64,000 nucleotides of DNA from Lucifuga dentata. Its lineage: Eukaryota > Chordata > Actinopteri > Ophidiiformes > Bythitidae. How positions within the stretch are numbered: the first letter of the stretch is position 1; each line of letters begins with the position of its first letter. Position numbers and translations under genes: made by a program. This document shows positions 24,361 to 37,800 of the stretch, one piece after another. Where the stretch lies: contig VXCM01001435.1 of the NCBI GenBank assembly GCA_014773175.1, positions 1 to 64,000 of the forward strand, read 5' to 3'. The notes beneath the pieces were generated by a model. That model was not told the DNA's origin. It searched no databases and saw nothing but the letters and a program-made list of their open reading frames with translations.

Positions 24361-25098
24361 AAATTTTGCAGTTTACTTGAAAAAATTCAAGTGCAAGTAC
24401 CTCAAAACTGTACTAAAGTATAATACTTTCCACTTCTGATAAAGAACAGATACTTGTGTTGTGATATTTGTATGATATTCGACCAAAAATGTTTTTTAAA
24501 ATTACTATAAGTTTCCACCACTTTTGTGACACGACACATGTAAGCAGCTGTAAGCCTCCTGTCATGTCACTCCCTCTGCTCTTCATTCATGACTTTCCAT
24601 GGTGGTTTGATTTCAATGAGCCACGCTGTAAACTTCACAGATTGCTAGAAAGCCATTTGACCTGGTTTAGCTGTGAATGACAGAGGCTCCACAGACCCCC
24701 ACTCAGAAAAACATGGTGTGTGGGGGAGCTTTGAATCTCGGGGCGACTGCGGGACTGGATAGACACAATCACAGTCACTGTTCCCCATTCCACTCCACAC
24801 TGCCGAGCTCACAAACGCTCTTTTATTATTGTTGCTGTTTTAGGAGTGCTGCAGACGTGAGGAGGCTCGGACCCAGACTCGGAGTGCATACAGGAGCCGC
24901 TGATAGCATCTCCAACCAGGCGTCAGGGAGCCACTTACAAATCACCCAGAGGAGCAACAGAAAGCAGCGGGACTGCACAGCCTGTGTGGGCACAGGCCTG
25001 CACTGCAGCTTATCTGTAGATCTTTCTCATGCTGGAGATTCAATTTGACTGGGAATCAAAGAAATGTTTGAGGAAAGACTGATAAATATTAAGGACAC
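24361..25098. other. Non-coding interval with one 123-codon ORF of no known family
   Basis: The plus-strand ORF 24677-25048 has no recognised domain. Its composition and lack of splice context do not support a gene, though an unknown small protein cannot be excluded. Confidence 0.35.
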
Positions 25099-25541
25099 TT
25101 AAAGGACAAAACTGGCGATTGTGAGTCTAATATATGACCTACTTACATTACATTACAGACAACCATTTCTCAACACATAATACTGGAGCAGTAAATATCA
25201 GAATTGTTTTTCCTACATTCCACATTGCCATTGGTTTCAGTTCATTCCAGTACACTATAAAAATCAACTTGAAACTGAAACATCCTCAAGTAATCCATCA
25301 CAGCGAACAAAACGTGCATTAAATTTATTGTTAATAAAGTAACTTAACTTAACCAATCCAGTACTGAACTGCACAGAAGACAGTATCAAATCAAAAACAT
25401 TTGATTTTGAAAGATTATGAGATTTTGCCAAATGAAAACAAATACAGTTTTAAGTTTTGGAAATTAGTTGTCTGTAACAAAGTGTAGGTGGGTAGTATTC
25501 ACTGGGCTTAACCATGCAAAACTGTCAATGTGGTCCTTTAA
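25099..25541. mobile_element. TTAA-type MITE, family A, shortened core
   Basis: TTAA flanks both ends: TTAAAGGACAAAACTGGCGA on the left and the inverted TCAATGTGGTCCTTTAA on the right. The CTCCACCAGG landmark of the core is missing, so the copy carries an internal deletion. Confidence 0.65.
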
Positions 25542-27775
25542 GAACTGTAATCATTAAACTAATTGCAAAGGAGATGTAAATCAAGTAGCACGTACTGAAG
25601 GATTTGACAGCTTTATACATGCACAGTACATTAAATCTGAATTTTCACTTCAAAACCTAAAACAGTTGAAAAGTTTGAGAAAGACGTTCGTGAAAGACGG
25701 CCTACTCATACAGTAGAAATAAGATCTGGCACAGTCAGAAGTTGGGCAACACACTTGCGGGTAAAACATCATCGTGGTTACAGAGACGTGTTGGCATGGA
25801 GGCCAAAGGAAGTATGAGACTCCCTTGCAGAGTACGAGGCTGTGGCTGGGGATGTTTGCTCAGCAGCTAAGGCAAATTTCTTCGGACCAGCGCAGGTCAG
25901 AGCCACTGAGTTTAAAGCAGGTCAAGACCGGAAAAAGAGAGAGAGGTGAAGAAGGAATGAGGTGCATCTGAAGTTTTACACCCTCATGTTTATTTATGTA
26001 GTTTTCCTAGAGGGAGCGGCTTGGACGGCTGAAGGTCTTCGCAAAAAATCTGACCCAAAAACCAGAGGGGGGGTTGTGCAATATCCCACTGAGAAATGTG
26101 TCGCAGTTGATTTTATTGGTGATGACATTATAAACTTAATGAAATAGATGCAGAGAGGAAAATGTTAAGTGTGTGTGTGTGTTACAAGGAAAGCTAACAG
26201 TTCGGAGAGCCATTTATGAGACCTGACTCCTTTGTTTCCTGTTCATTAGAAGTGTTCCCATAAAATGCACGTGCAGCTCGTCGAGTCAGCAACGTTACAG
26301 CAGACACATACAACGTAAGCATGCACACCAACTTTTGCACACACGCCAACCTTTGCACGCACAAATATTAACATAAGCACGTGCACACAAAGACTGAAAA
26401 GTTGTTGATAGGTTGATACCACAGGCACATATAACAGCTCAGCTATTGCAATTGCTAATCCAGTTATAAACTGTAATATTGCCAAAACAATTCCACTAAG
26501 AATTTCGCCATAAACCAAATCTGGTTTGATGACTGTATTTATGGAAACAGTTGCCTAACAATACACCACGAGCAGAGCTTAAATGCTGAATATACACTGC
26601 ACCTGGTTTCTGGAGGCTATTTTCACAGCGATTTATTGTCATAACTTTGGGCTGCGACACAATGTCAAAATGAGCAATGCATTAAAAAAAGTATAGAACT
26701 TTATGGGCATTCCTGCAAACCAGAGTTGTTGAATCCTAGAAATAACACGATTCAGACACGAGTCGGTCAGGTGTGTTGAGTGTTAAAGAAGGTCACTCTG
26801 CTTTGATGGACCAGTCAGGCTGAGTTGCCGCTGACCCGTATCTGACTCAGTGGAAATTGAAGTTGCAGGTCACATTCTCAGACTGTTATTCCTTTTCATC
26901 TTTCCTAAATCGTCTTTCCCTGCAACATCCTACGTGTGATCTGTATTCACAGCATTTCCCTCTCATGACTTCATGCACACTCTGCTAATGTCTGCATACC
27001 ACCATGATGTGTTTTCAAAGTGAGGTTTTAAAGTGGAAAATAATTTTTACAGCAATTTGAAGTCAAAGTCTTCAGTCCTGGACACTTCGTTTTTGCTTGG
27101 CGCTTTACTTCTGTAACATGTTGGACTACTTGCCTTTGTCTTTGAATGTGGGCCTGCCTTTTTGACCACAGATGACTTGCCGTACCCCCTTTGGACTACT
27201 TGCTTTTAATACCTGAACTATTAAGAGTGGATCTGTGCATTTTCACTTCAGAATAGAACCCTGAATGAAAGTAAGAACAAAGAAATCTGTATAATATGTC
27301 CACTTTAAGTTGCATTTATTTGTGCTGTGAACATCTGCCATTTAATTCTCTCTTTTTCATTACCCACCAAATTTCCTCAGTTTCTTCCAGAGGATGTGAA
27401 TAGAATGTCATGGAGCATCATAAATTTAACAACACTTCCTTTTTCTACTTCTGGATTAAACGTGGATATAAAAACATAATCAAAACGTGGTCTCATCCAG
27501 CTGGAGCTCATTACCTTAAGTTAATGCTAGGCACTGTAGTAGCTTTCCATGTTGGCCTTTCACCTTTTTCTCCTGTTTTCATGACTACACCTCTTACAGG
27601 CAGATCAAGAGACAGATTCATGGCATGTTTTTTATCTCCAAATGTAATGTCTGGATGTTTTATAAATCTGCTGTTATGGAAAAATTACATTTATTGCTTA
27701 TGCATTGCATTAATCATTGATCATCATGACTATATCACTAGTTAAATTTCATTTAATATTTTGCCCTGAATGACC
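25542..27775. other. Non-coding interval
   Basis: No gene is recognised. A short GT tract lies at 26170-26182. Several ORFs of 60-110 codons on both strands have no family resemblance or splice context. Confidence 0.45.
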
Positions 27776-27777
27776 TC

Positions 27778-28212
27778 GTTAACAATGTTCTTATCATATG
27801 AGAAACTGTGTATTCTGATGGGAATATTTCAGCAAGCGGAGAGATGTAACAATGTTCTTTCTTATGAGAAAGAACTGTGTATTCTGAAGGGAATGTTCCA
27901 GTAAGCAAAGATATGACTTGAGTGAAGATATGACTCAGGTCTTATCTTCCTGATACTGTCCTAGTATCAGGAAGTAAGAGTGGGAAGTAACTCAACATTG
28001 TGAAGGTGATTCAGTTGATAGAACAAAGTGCACCTGTTTCTATATCAAGGAATGTGGACGATGACATTTGTGTGTGGCTATAATAGCTGAGTGTAACTTA
28101 GTCTCACTGAGAGACATTTACAGAGTTTAGCGAAGCTCATCTCTCCTGCTTGCAAGCATTGTAATAAAAGACTTCAAGGTAAAAAGTAGCCAGTGTTGTA
28201 TTTGTGTCTCAC
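27778..28212 (+). mobile_element. Probable solo LTR of an endogenous retroelement
   Basis: The segment has LTR-like order: a U3-like part with two tandem 65-70 base repeats (CAATGTTCTTATCATATGAG.. at 27784 and CAATGTTCTTTCTTATGAG.. at 27850), a TATA-like GGCTATAATAGCTGAG at 28077, and a polyadenylation signal AATAAAAGACTTCAAGG at 28161, ending near GTCTCACA. No gag, pol or env coding sequence adjoins it. Exact ends and target duplication are not resolved. Confidence 0.5.
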
Positions 28213-28754
28213 ATTTATTTAAGGAATATTTCTACCATGTAGTGGATGAGATATTTCCACAACACTACACACACACACATACAATATCTCCCCATTTGTA
28301 CCACTTTCCAACCAGGTCCTAAACTTGTTTCTGTACTATTTCCAAAAATGAGGAGCCATGAAAGGCAATAATGAGTTGAAAGCAGGGATTGCTGCTGCTC
28401 TGTGTTGGTCAGCACCAGATGTTGGCTTTGGCTAAGGAAGAGGTGCTGTTACTGAATACGGCTGCTCCCCTTCAGCATGAACACTACCCCCTTTCTAATC
28501 AACGACGCCTTGCCAGTAAAGCTGCACATTACACCCCCTCTTTCCCCAATTTTCTAATCTGAGAAAGACTGGAAGTTTTTTTTCTTCCTCGACACCAGAC
28601 GTGAGCCAAAGCCCTTATTTCAGTAGAACTGTATTCACCCCACCACCAATCCACTGTGGACAAGAGTGCCCTTGTTTCTTGAGTTTGCTCAACATTTCTT
28701 TTTTTTTTCATCTGTTATCATCATTTCAACATTAGTTCATCAAATCAGGTCATC

Positions 28755-29195
28755 TTAAAGGAACATACCAGCGATTTTGCATGTTTGAGCCCAATAAATA
28801 CTACCCGCATACATGTTACATTGCTGCCATCCATTTTCCAAAAAATACTACAGGAATGGTAAATTTTCAAAAAGATTTTTCAGCTTTCCAGGCAGCCATT
28901 AGTTTCAGTTCGTTCCAATATGCTATAAAAAAAATCAACTTATAGAGACTTGGAAACTTGTTTGATGTCAGTAATCCATCACAGTGAACAACGTCTCTCT
29001 TTTTTTTTTAAATTCGAATTTACCGAATTTAACAAATCCAACATGGAGATGCACAGACAGAAATGTATGCCTCCACCAGGCAATATAGTCCCTGAAGAAA
29101 AGATTACTTTTACAGAGAAACTAAAACAACATGCCTTCTACAATCAAGAATAAATGTTAGCAGATGAAATATTGAATTTTAAGGTGGATGTTAAT
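28755..29195. mobile_element. TTAA-type MITE, family A, right-truncated
   Basis: Left end TTAAAGGAACATACCAGCGA with the long terminal repeat GTTTGAGCCCAATAAATACT is well kept; the core has CTCCACCAGGCAATATAGTC. The element fades after AATTTTAAGGTGGATG and no right terminus is seen. Confidence 0.6.
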
Positions 29196-30640
29196 GTAGT
29201 ATCTCCTTTCTTATAGCCATTTTAACATCCCCATCTTCATGTCTCACCAGGTGGGACCTCACAGGTGAGCCTGGCAGTCCAGCGCTGGCCTCAGACCATG
29301 ACTTATGGCATGTTTGGCTTGGCTTTGTGCAGCTGCAGCAGTTCTTTACACACACCTGGACAGGAAGGCCAAACACTTCATTACAGCCCTCCTGTAGAGC
29401 CATATGGATCGAAAGCTGAAATAGACTCAACAATTTGCTGTGGAATTTTGCCTTGATGTGTGTGTTTTTCTTTTTAAAGATCAGTCACAATCTATACAAA
29501 TCATAACATATTAATAAAATGTAGTGTATTCTGCTTAACTCAGTTTTACAACTTTACAACCCATGTGCTATTGACAGGTTTTGACATGTTAAAGATCCCC
29601 AGTAATAACAAATCTGGCCCTCAACAGCTGTAGTTGTAGTTAATTACCTGCAGAGTGAGCACAGATGTGAGTGGCTAAATGCATGGACTGTAGAATATAT
29701 TTATTTCCTGTCAAACAGAGAGCCATTTACAAGCTAATCTGTGCAAATACCCCAGTCCATTTGCCTGCAACATGTAATCAAAGCAGAGGGAAATGCGTGT
29801 TTCTTTTTTTTGTGCTCAACATGAAGGTTATTTGGCTCAGCTTCTCTCTGACAGCTTCAGTTCACTCTCTCCTGCAACAATTCTTTCTGGATTTATTATG
29901 AGGTGAACTGAGGAAATATTAAATTTCTCATTTTACAAATAGTTATTCTCCCATAAAACCTTGGTGGTCTGTCTCATCAACGCCCTGAGAATGGGAGCTG
30001 AGTCAGCCCCCGGTGTGTTTTGCCAGACCTCTATGTGCGTGTGTGTTCAGTGGAGATGGTGAAATAAAGCTTAGGAAGAGCTGCTGAACACTGACGCTGA
30101 GGTTGGAATACACATTGCTTTCCTTCCTGGTTTTGCCTCCATGAATGGCTCTCTTTCAACCGCTTGAGCAGAGGGTCAGCAGGACCCTCTGCTTTCCCAA
30201 TACTCTCTCCTGGACTGACCCAAGATTTCACCACCAGCTCTCAGATCCACTCCCCAGGAGTTTGTTTTGTGTTGTTTTGACCAAACCCCTTCAGTGTCTT
30301 CCTAAACCAACCCCCTGCTACCACAGCCGAAAAAAGCCGTGCCCTTGTCCAAATACACCTGACAGCAGGAGATGGAGCCTCATGGCAGGTATTGAAAATT
30401 TTCTGATTTTACCTGTTTGGTCAGAATGGTTGAAGATTGTCTAGCTCTGTGGTTTGATGATGTTTGTCCTACGTGATGTTGAGGAGCGCTGAGTCAAGAA
30501 ACCTGCAGCCGCAAGAGAAACAGGAGAGAGAGTACGGTTCAAATGATGGCCAAAAAGGACAAGAGGAGGCTTATAAAACAGTTCTTTAAAGTACATTCTA
30601 AAGGTCGATGACGGCTCTCTCTTTTTGATGAGGAAAGTCT
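29196..30640. other. Non-coding interval
   Basis: No splice-linked exon or RNA gene is recognised on either strand. Confidence 0.4.
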
Positions 30641-30644
30641 GTCT

Positions 30645-30800
30645 CCATCCAACCATGTATCCATCCATCCATGCATCAGTTCTCTGTACCCACTTAGCTT
30701 GTTAAGGGTTGTTGCAGGGCATTAAAGTCTGTCCCAGCATGCACCAGTAGAAAAGCAGAGTAACCTAGAGAGGTCACCAGTTTATCACAGGATAAGAACA
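30645..30800 (+). mobile_element. Fragment of a common teleost retroelement 3' region
   Basis: CATCCATCCATCCATGCAT, GGGCATTAAAGTCTGTCCCA and GAGAGGTCACCAGTTTATCA follow the order of a widespread fish repeat whose consensus contains 'gtctatcccagctg..caggtcgccagtctatcacagg'. The copy is diverged and short. Recognition is from memory. Confidence 0.45.
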
Positions 30801-31640
30801 TACAGACAGATAACACGTAATCTTAGAAATTTTATCACCATATTCAAGATTTTTATGCCATTTTCATCAAGCTGAGATTGACTATATTCATAACATTCAT
30901 AACATTTGCCATACAGTGGTTAGCAATGTAAACCAGATGTAGGACTTCAGAGCTTTACTGTTTTCTTGAAGGGTCATCATCATTTACTCTCTCATCCTTT
31001 CCATGGACTTTTACAAAATGGAAGAAAATTCCAGAACCATCAAGGATTTGATGTAAAACCACAAGAAAACCTAAAGCCTTTGGTGAATACAGCTTTTCCC
31101 TGAAGCTTATTAAATCTATGACAAATGCTGCATGAAACCCAAAAAAGATTGCTTTTTCAGATGTGATAGCCCAAGTTTGAGTTGATCTTTTCCAGCAAAA
31201 CCAAGTGCCATCAGTTGAGATTGATCCAGATCATACCGGCCTTGACGGGTTTAAGGGAGCAGCTCGTCTCTTTTCAGATGTTTGGTTTCCTTCCTGAGAC
31301 AGGATGTGTGAGTGAGCTGAAATTGAGCTCAAATTGAGTTAAATCATAGGAAAGTTAAGGGCAGGTAGGAAAAGAAAGAGATGGAAAGAAAAAGGTTCTT
31401 TGTCAGTTGTGTGTAAGGCTCAATATAATCCTTGGTGATGGGGCCATGGTGATAGTTTGCTTTTAAAAAGAAAAACAGATGGAAATACAGCTAAAACTAC
31501 AATCAGCCACATAACGCTTAACAGATGCTGAGCAGAAAGCGAATGTATAGGAAAACACCATCTGACATTAACAACTACATCTGATATTTATGATCATATT
31601 ATAATATGTATTGTAGGCATGGAATACACAGTAGAATTTC
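30801..31640. other. Non-coding interval upstream of tcof1
   Basis: No gene or recognised repeat is seen. Confidence 0.4.
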
Positions 31641-31651
31641 ATTGAAGTATT

Positions 31652-31678
31652 ACTACAAGTCCCATGGTGCAATGCGGC
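31652..31678 (+). promoter_or_regulatory. ZNF143/Staf-type site in tcof1 promoter
   Basis: ACTACAAGTCCCATGGTGCA followed by ATGCGG closely fits the long ZNF143 (SBS) motif, ACTACAAnTCCCAnnATGCnnTGCG. It lies about 155-180 bases upstream of the treacle start codon, the usual place for this core-promoter element in housekeeping genes. Confidence 0.7.
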
Positions 31679-31830
31679 GGCACCGGAAGGACATCCTGAG
31701 TTCAAAGGTGAATTTGCTAACATGCGTGTTTTGGGAACAAGAGAGGAGCAACGTGTTGTGTTCATATTGACTATGAAAGTATTTTAACACGTTTATTTTG
31801 TGTGTAATCTGTCGGCTTCATGTGTGGAAT

Positions 31831-34800
31831 ATGTCCGTGAACGCACCAAAGCAGGAGCTGGTCCGTTTGATCTACCGACACCTGAAGGAAAATGGTTTCC
31901 ACTCAGCTGCAGATGAGCTTCAGAGGCAGAGCCCACAGGTCACACACACTCCACCCACCCACACACACACACACACACACCGAGACATGCAGGGCAACCG
32001 ATATGAAAATAGTTTAAGACTTCAGTGGTTTTTAACGACTGACCCAATTTCTGGTGCGTTCAGCGTTACGTAGCTAGGCCTACTGTAACATGTTTCAACT
32101 GCTAGCCAAATTATCTCCTTCATTAGCTATTATTGCAGTTTACAAAATCTATTAAAGACACTTAAACTCACAAAGTGTTTCCTATTTAGCAATATATAAA
32201 CACAACAAACTACAAATGCTACAAAAAATTATTTTAACAATTTACCTGGTGATCTGTAAACATGTAATAAAGATGAATGTGCAGTGTGTTTTTGCACCAT
32301 GGATTAAGAAAATGATTATTTAAACGTGCTAGTAAGGTTACAGGCTATATTGCAGCACACGAGGTAGAAAAATCATCTCTTACTTTGCAGCTTTGTCTTA
32401 CAACTTTGATGAGATTTCAGGTGAAATTTTCAAATGCATTTTCTGATAAATCTATTTAAACATGACCTCAGTAAATGCATCACAATAGTGCTTTCTGCCC
32501 AATGCTTTACTGATCTACTACATTTTCACCGATCAATCAGGCAAGTTTGCAAAATGTTCCAATCAGCAGGTTTCCCTCATGTCCATTAGAGCATGAGAGG
32601 AAGTGAAGTTGTCAATTAATCAGGATTTAAGTGTGACTGGTGATTCAGTCTCATTCAAATAGTCAGCTAAAGTACATTTAGTAGCAAAATCCTTTAAAAA
32701 AAATCATACAGTTAGTTTTAATATATTTGAAAGCTTTTTTTGTTTTTATGGTTTAATGTTTTGTGTTTCATGAATTTTCCATAGGGGGAAACACAAATAT
32801 CGGCATCATTATTGGACATATACAATTCATGGCTCAAGTGAGTATCATTCTCAGATTGTTACAGACATCAAGCACCTTGATTGGTAGTGATGACATGTAT
32901 ACCAAATATATTTTTTTGTTTTTTTTATATCAGCAGTAAACCTAGAAATGCCTTTGACGATACACAAGCAACTGACCGCAGGGACTCAAAAAAAAAAAGA
33001 CGGCGCTCTGATTCTGTAGGACGAGAAACGACTAAAGGTACAGAGTTTAACACATGGCATGCAAAGTGAAGGTCAAAAACATCTTGACTCTCCAGATCAT
33101 TTCTCTGACATCCTGGATTTGTCTCATTCCTATTTTGATTCAGTCCGTCATTATCTTAGCCACTATTAGACGCTGTCTTTAATTTGAGCAAGAAAAATAC
33201 ATTGTCTTGGCGTAAATTTTCCTGCCCTATTATTATCGATTCTCTTCCTATTGTGCTGACTACAAAATTCAAAAATCCAACAGCCTCCAATGAGACTCCA
33301 GCAGAGAGTTTGGTTGCCAAGGAGGACAGCAGTGTGGACAGTGAGGAGCTGAGTCAGAGTTTACTGCCACAGGTGATTAAAACTATAGCCAAATTGTATT
33401 TCAATGCCTCAACACTGATACTAATAAATGATCAGGTTTGTCTCATTTATTAGCAATCTTACAGAGTGCTTTATCTTGACATTACAGACTACCCCTGCTT
33501 CAAAGTCTCCAGTTAAACCAGTTGCAGCATCTCCAAATAAACGGAAACCAGTGAGCACAACACCTGTGCCTGTGGCAACAGGCGAGTCCAGTGAAAGCAC
33601 TGACATATCAGAGAGTGAAGTGTATTCTCCAGCTTTGGTAAGTCATTCTAATGCTACGTTTACACTGCCTGGTACAAGTGACCCTATTCTGCCCTTGTTT
33701 TGCTCACATGTGGCAAATATCAGATATGAATTGTGAACTTGTGAATAGTAAACTGCACATGGAATCAGATATATTCCCAAATCCATTTTGGGCCACATTC
33801 ATATGTGGAAATAAATCTGATATATCTGTCTGTGAAGGTTCATCACAGTCATCCAGGTGACAAGATGTCTAGAAGGATGAGTCACTGGACTGGAAAAAGC
33901 AGCTTGAAAACATTTTGCCGTTCATCCAAAAGGTTTCTTCAGTTCTAACTAAAACAGGGTTGTTTAGAACCGAAAAAGCCTTTCAGATGAACAGCGACAC
34001 ATTTTCAAGCTACTTTTTCCAGTCCAGTGACTCATCATCAACCTTCTAAATTTGATATATATTGGATAGCTTTCAGTACTATTGTCAGAGATCAGAATTG
34101 CCAATCTGACAGTGACTCACATATCACAAAATACCGTGCTCTTCTTGGTTTGTTCGCATATGAATGACATAGCAGCTATCTTTTCTGCACAAGTGCTCTA
34201 AATCCTTCTTATAATTTAAACATGCTTTGTAAAGCATATAATTATTTCTGCCTCATTTGCAATTTCTGAAACTTGTTTACGTCAATCTGTCAAACTAACT
34301 ATGCTCATGTGGGTTGTTTAATGCCCTATATGGGATAATTAAGAAAGAAGAGGGTATGGAAAAAATTGGACATGGGCAATAAAATCAGACTCAGGCATCA
34401 AGATCTGTTGTGTTAGTTAGCCTAACCAAATGTCTGATACCAGTTTTATTCTTTTTTATGTTACATACACTAGATTCTAAAAGTTTTGAATGCTAGTATG
34501 CAAAAACTAAGTTCTTTGAACTTTGGATTTATCAAATGAGCAACAGCAGCACTCATAAAGCAGTTCAAACTTTGTTCAGCATATTACTAAAGAATATTTT
34601 GTCTGCTTGAATTATGTCCTACAGACTTCATTATCAAAGCTGACACCGGTGAAGCAACAGAAATCAACACCAACAGCCAAGACTAAAGGCTCTGCTGCTC
34701 CACCAGCCACTCCTACGTCCAAGCCTCCTGCAGAAACTGTGACTAATAACTCCAGTAATGCTTCAAAAAAGGACAGGAATTCATTACAGTTGGAAGCAGA

Positions 34801-37800
34801 GCAAGTATTCAGCCCTACAGCAAAGCAAGCTAATACGCCAGCATCTACAGTCAAAGTAAAACCAAAACCAAGCAAAACCTCAAAGACATCTACAGCTGCA
34901 ACAAAAGTTAAAGATTCCACTACCCACAAAGAAAAAGCTGATGTCTCAGTGAAGTCCAAAAAGGATCAAAAGGGCAAAAAACAAGCCTCAGTTAAGGTAA
35001 ACGTAATAGTTGTCCTGATTTGTTATTGCTAAATAAAAGCTTCACTGTCTCTTTTGTCTTTTTAAAATCTGGTAATCATCTTAATTTGAAGCTGCCGCTG
35101 CCTTTCCACAGGTCAAAACTCCAAGGAAGAAAAACAGCAGCACTTCTGAGCAGGAAACTGCAACTGCTGCAGGAATGCATGGAGCAGCACCCCCTGTTGG
35201 TATGTCTGCTGTAGTGCAGGCTTGTGGTACCACATGTAGGTGGTGAAAAANACCCCCTGTTGGTATGTCTGCTGTAGTGCAGGCTTGTGGTACCACATGT
35301 AGGTGGTGAAAAATAAGGGAAAAGTGTACTGTATGAAAACTGAGTCAACTTGAATCAAGTTGACTTGACTCAGTGTTCATACAGTATATCTACCCGCCTG
35401 GATGACTGAGAATCTTCATCAAAGGAAAAAGTATATTTTAATTTGTGACCCCAATGTTTGTATTTTCCACATCTAGCCACACCTAAGGGGAAAAAGGATA
35501 AACCTGCAAAGAAAGCAGAGTCACAAAAAGCAAAGGTGAGTTTTTATTCTATTTTTAATGTGGCCATCACAGTTCACCCACTGGGTTTAAAGAGATGACA
35601 TGAATGGCTCTAGCTTTACTAACTAAGCTGATCTTCCTTTTAAGTCCCCGGTAGCAAAAAGGAAAAAGAGTGAAGGTAAGCCTGCAGATTCTCTTATCAA
35701 GGCCAAGAAATCAAAGACTACAAAAAAAGAAAATGATGTGACTGCTCCTGCAATAGGAGCAATAGGAGGAGACGACTCAGACTCTGACAGCAGTCTGGAC
35801 ATAGAGAAGTGGAAGAAGCGGGCCCTGGAGCTGACAGGTGAGAGAGAGAGAGTGAAAACTTTATGTGATGTTTCAGGATAAGGAGAAAAATTTAAAGGGA
35901 CAGTTCAGCCAAAAACCTATTACCTCTTTTGTGATTTTTATTTTTAATTGAGTTTTTCAATCGTGTCATCTACATCTATTATCTCCAAAGCCTCATCAAC
36001 TCAAACGTGTGTGGATGGATGGATGGGAGTCCAGGAAAGCGAGCATCATTTTGTTTTGGGGAGAATTTCGAATTAGAAAGAGACAGAAGGAAGGGTGACA
36101 AGGAGGGCGGAGTGCAAGTGAGAAAGTCAGGAGGTGTCAAAATGCAGGAACTGAATGGAAATGATGAAGGGAGGTGAAAAGAGAAGCAGGCAGGGTCCTT
36201 TCATGTAGGAGAAAGACAACTACTAGACAGGACTCAGCCTCCCCATGGAAAACTGACTTCATACAAACAGAGCTGTGTACAGCTGCTGCTTCAGCGTGGC
36301 TGAATTTGTGCCACCTAGTCCTGTTTATTTGTTTGTCTTTCTCATGTTTTTTTTCTGTCCACAGAGGCTGACATGGCCAAGATGGACACCATCAATGCTC
36401 TGGACTCTTCTGCGCCCAAGAAACAGAGAGTCAGGAAACCCTGTGCGAAGCCTCCTCCAAAAACTGAGACTACCATTAAACAGAATAACAGGACAGATGG
36501 GGGAGGCGAAGGAATAAATGGAGAAGTGAAGGGAAACACCTCGACAGAGACACCAAGCAAGACAAGTAAACCCAGGAAGAGCAGGGCAAAAAAGACAACA
36601 CCACCTGCTACTGTGGGCCAAGAAGAAAATCTGCCTGCTGTAGAGGACAAATCAGCAGCATCCACCTCCTCCCCCTCTGAACAGACAGCAAAGAAGGAGA
36701 AAAGGAAAGTCATATCTCCCAGTGAGGAAAAAACTGATGAGGCACCATCTGAGCCCAAGAGAAAAAAGAAGAAAAAGGAGAAGGCTGAAGAAAAGGTGGA
36801 AAATGCCTGCAATGCAAATGAGACTGGCAAAGATAAAAAAGAAAATGTCAGTAAGGAGGAGGAGGAGGAAAAGAGGAATGAAGTCACAGACAAGCAAGTT
36901 GATCAACCTGTGAAGGAGAAGAAAAAAAAGAAGATGAAAGAGTCAAATTCAGATGAGACTGTAGAACAAATGATAATGGAGAGGAAGATAAATCAGAATG
37001 CTGGTTGTGAGAAAAACTCAGAGCTGATAGTTAAAGAAAAGAAAGCAAAGAAGAAAAAGGAGAAGTCTAGTAATGAGGACATTTTAGAGCAGGTCGTGGA
37101 AGAAAAGAAAGCAAAGAAGAAAAAGGAGAAATGTAGTGATGAGGACCTTTTAGAGCAGGTCGTGGAAGAAAAGAAAGCAAAGAAGAAGAAAAGAGATACA
37201 GAGATACATCAAGAGATACATGATGGCGAGGAGAACTCGCAGCAAATAACTGAGGAAAATAAATTGGAGACGGCAGTTGGTGAGGAACACTCTGAGCAGA
37301 CAGTTAAAAAAAAGAAGAAGAAGAAAAAGGAAAAGGAAAAAGCCGATAATGAGGAAATTTCAGAGCAGGTAGTTGACGAAAACACAGAGAGCAACTCCAA
37401 CGAGGAAAATTCTGAGCAAATAACTGAAGTAAAGAAGAAAAAGAAAAAGCACAAAACACTGGAAAGTAATTCATGTGACACGGAACCTTTACCTCCATCT
37501 GTCCCTCAGACACCAACTCTTGCAACAAAGAAAAAGAAAAGTGAGTAGGCTCAATGCACAAATCATAACAACTTACTTTTTTTTTTTCAAACTGTTTTCC
37601 TACATGTGTGTTCATTTTTATGTTTCTTTATCCTACAGAGAAGAGCAAGTTGGAACAGACAGAGATCCCAGAAACTCCTGTAGTTTCTCCCCAAGCTTCC
37701 ACAGGAACACAAACCCTCCAAACATCCACACGTAACCCAAAAACAAGTAATGTCACCTTCACTGCCATTTTACGTATTGATTTTTGTATTTTTTTTTTTT

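Noticed and set aside
24677..25048. 123-codon plus-strand ORF
   Set aside because: No domain, no splice context and ends beside a MITE; kept only as a remark on that interval.
22240..31640. Search for CAMK2A or CD74, expected beside ARSI and TCOF1
   Set aside because: No kinase or CD74-like exon could be recognised on either strand.
35020..35358. Repeated ORFs on both strands around the N at 35251
   Set aside because: They arise from the duplicated join sequence and disappear when it is collapsed.
36342..36893. 183-codon minus-strand ORF opposite treacle exon 10
   Set aside because: It is Ser/Phe/Leu-rich because it reads the complement of Lys/Glu codons; no splice or promoter context.
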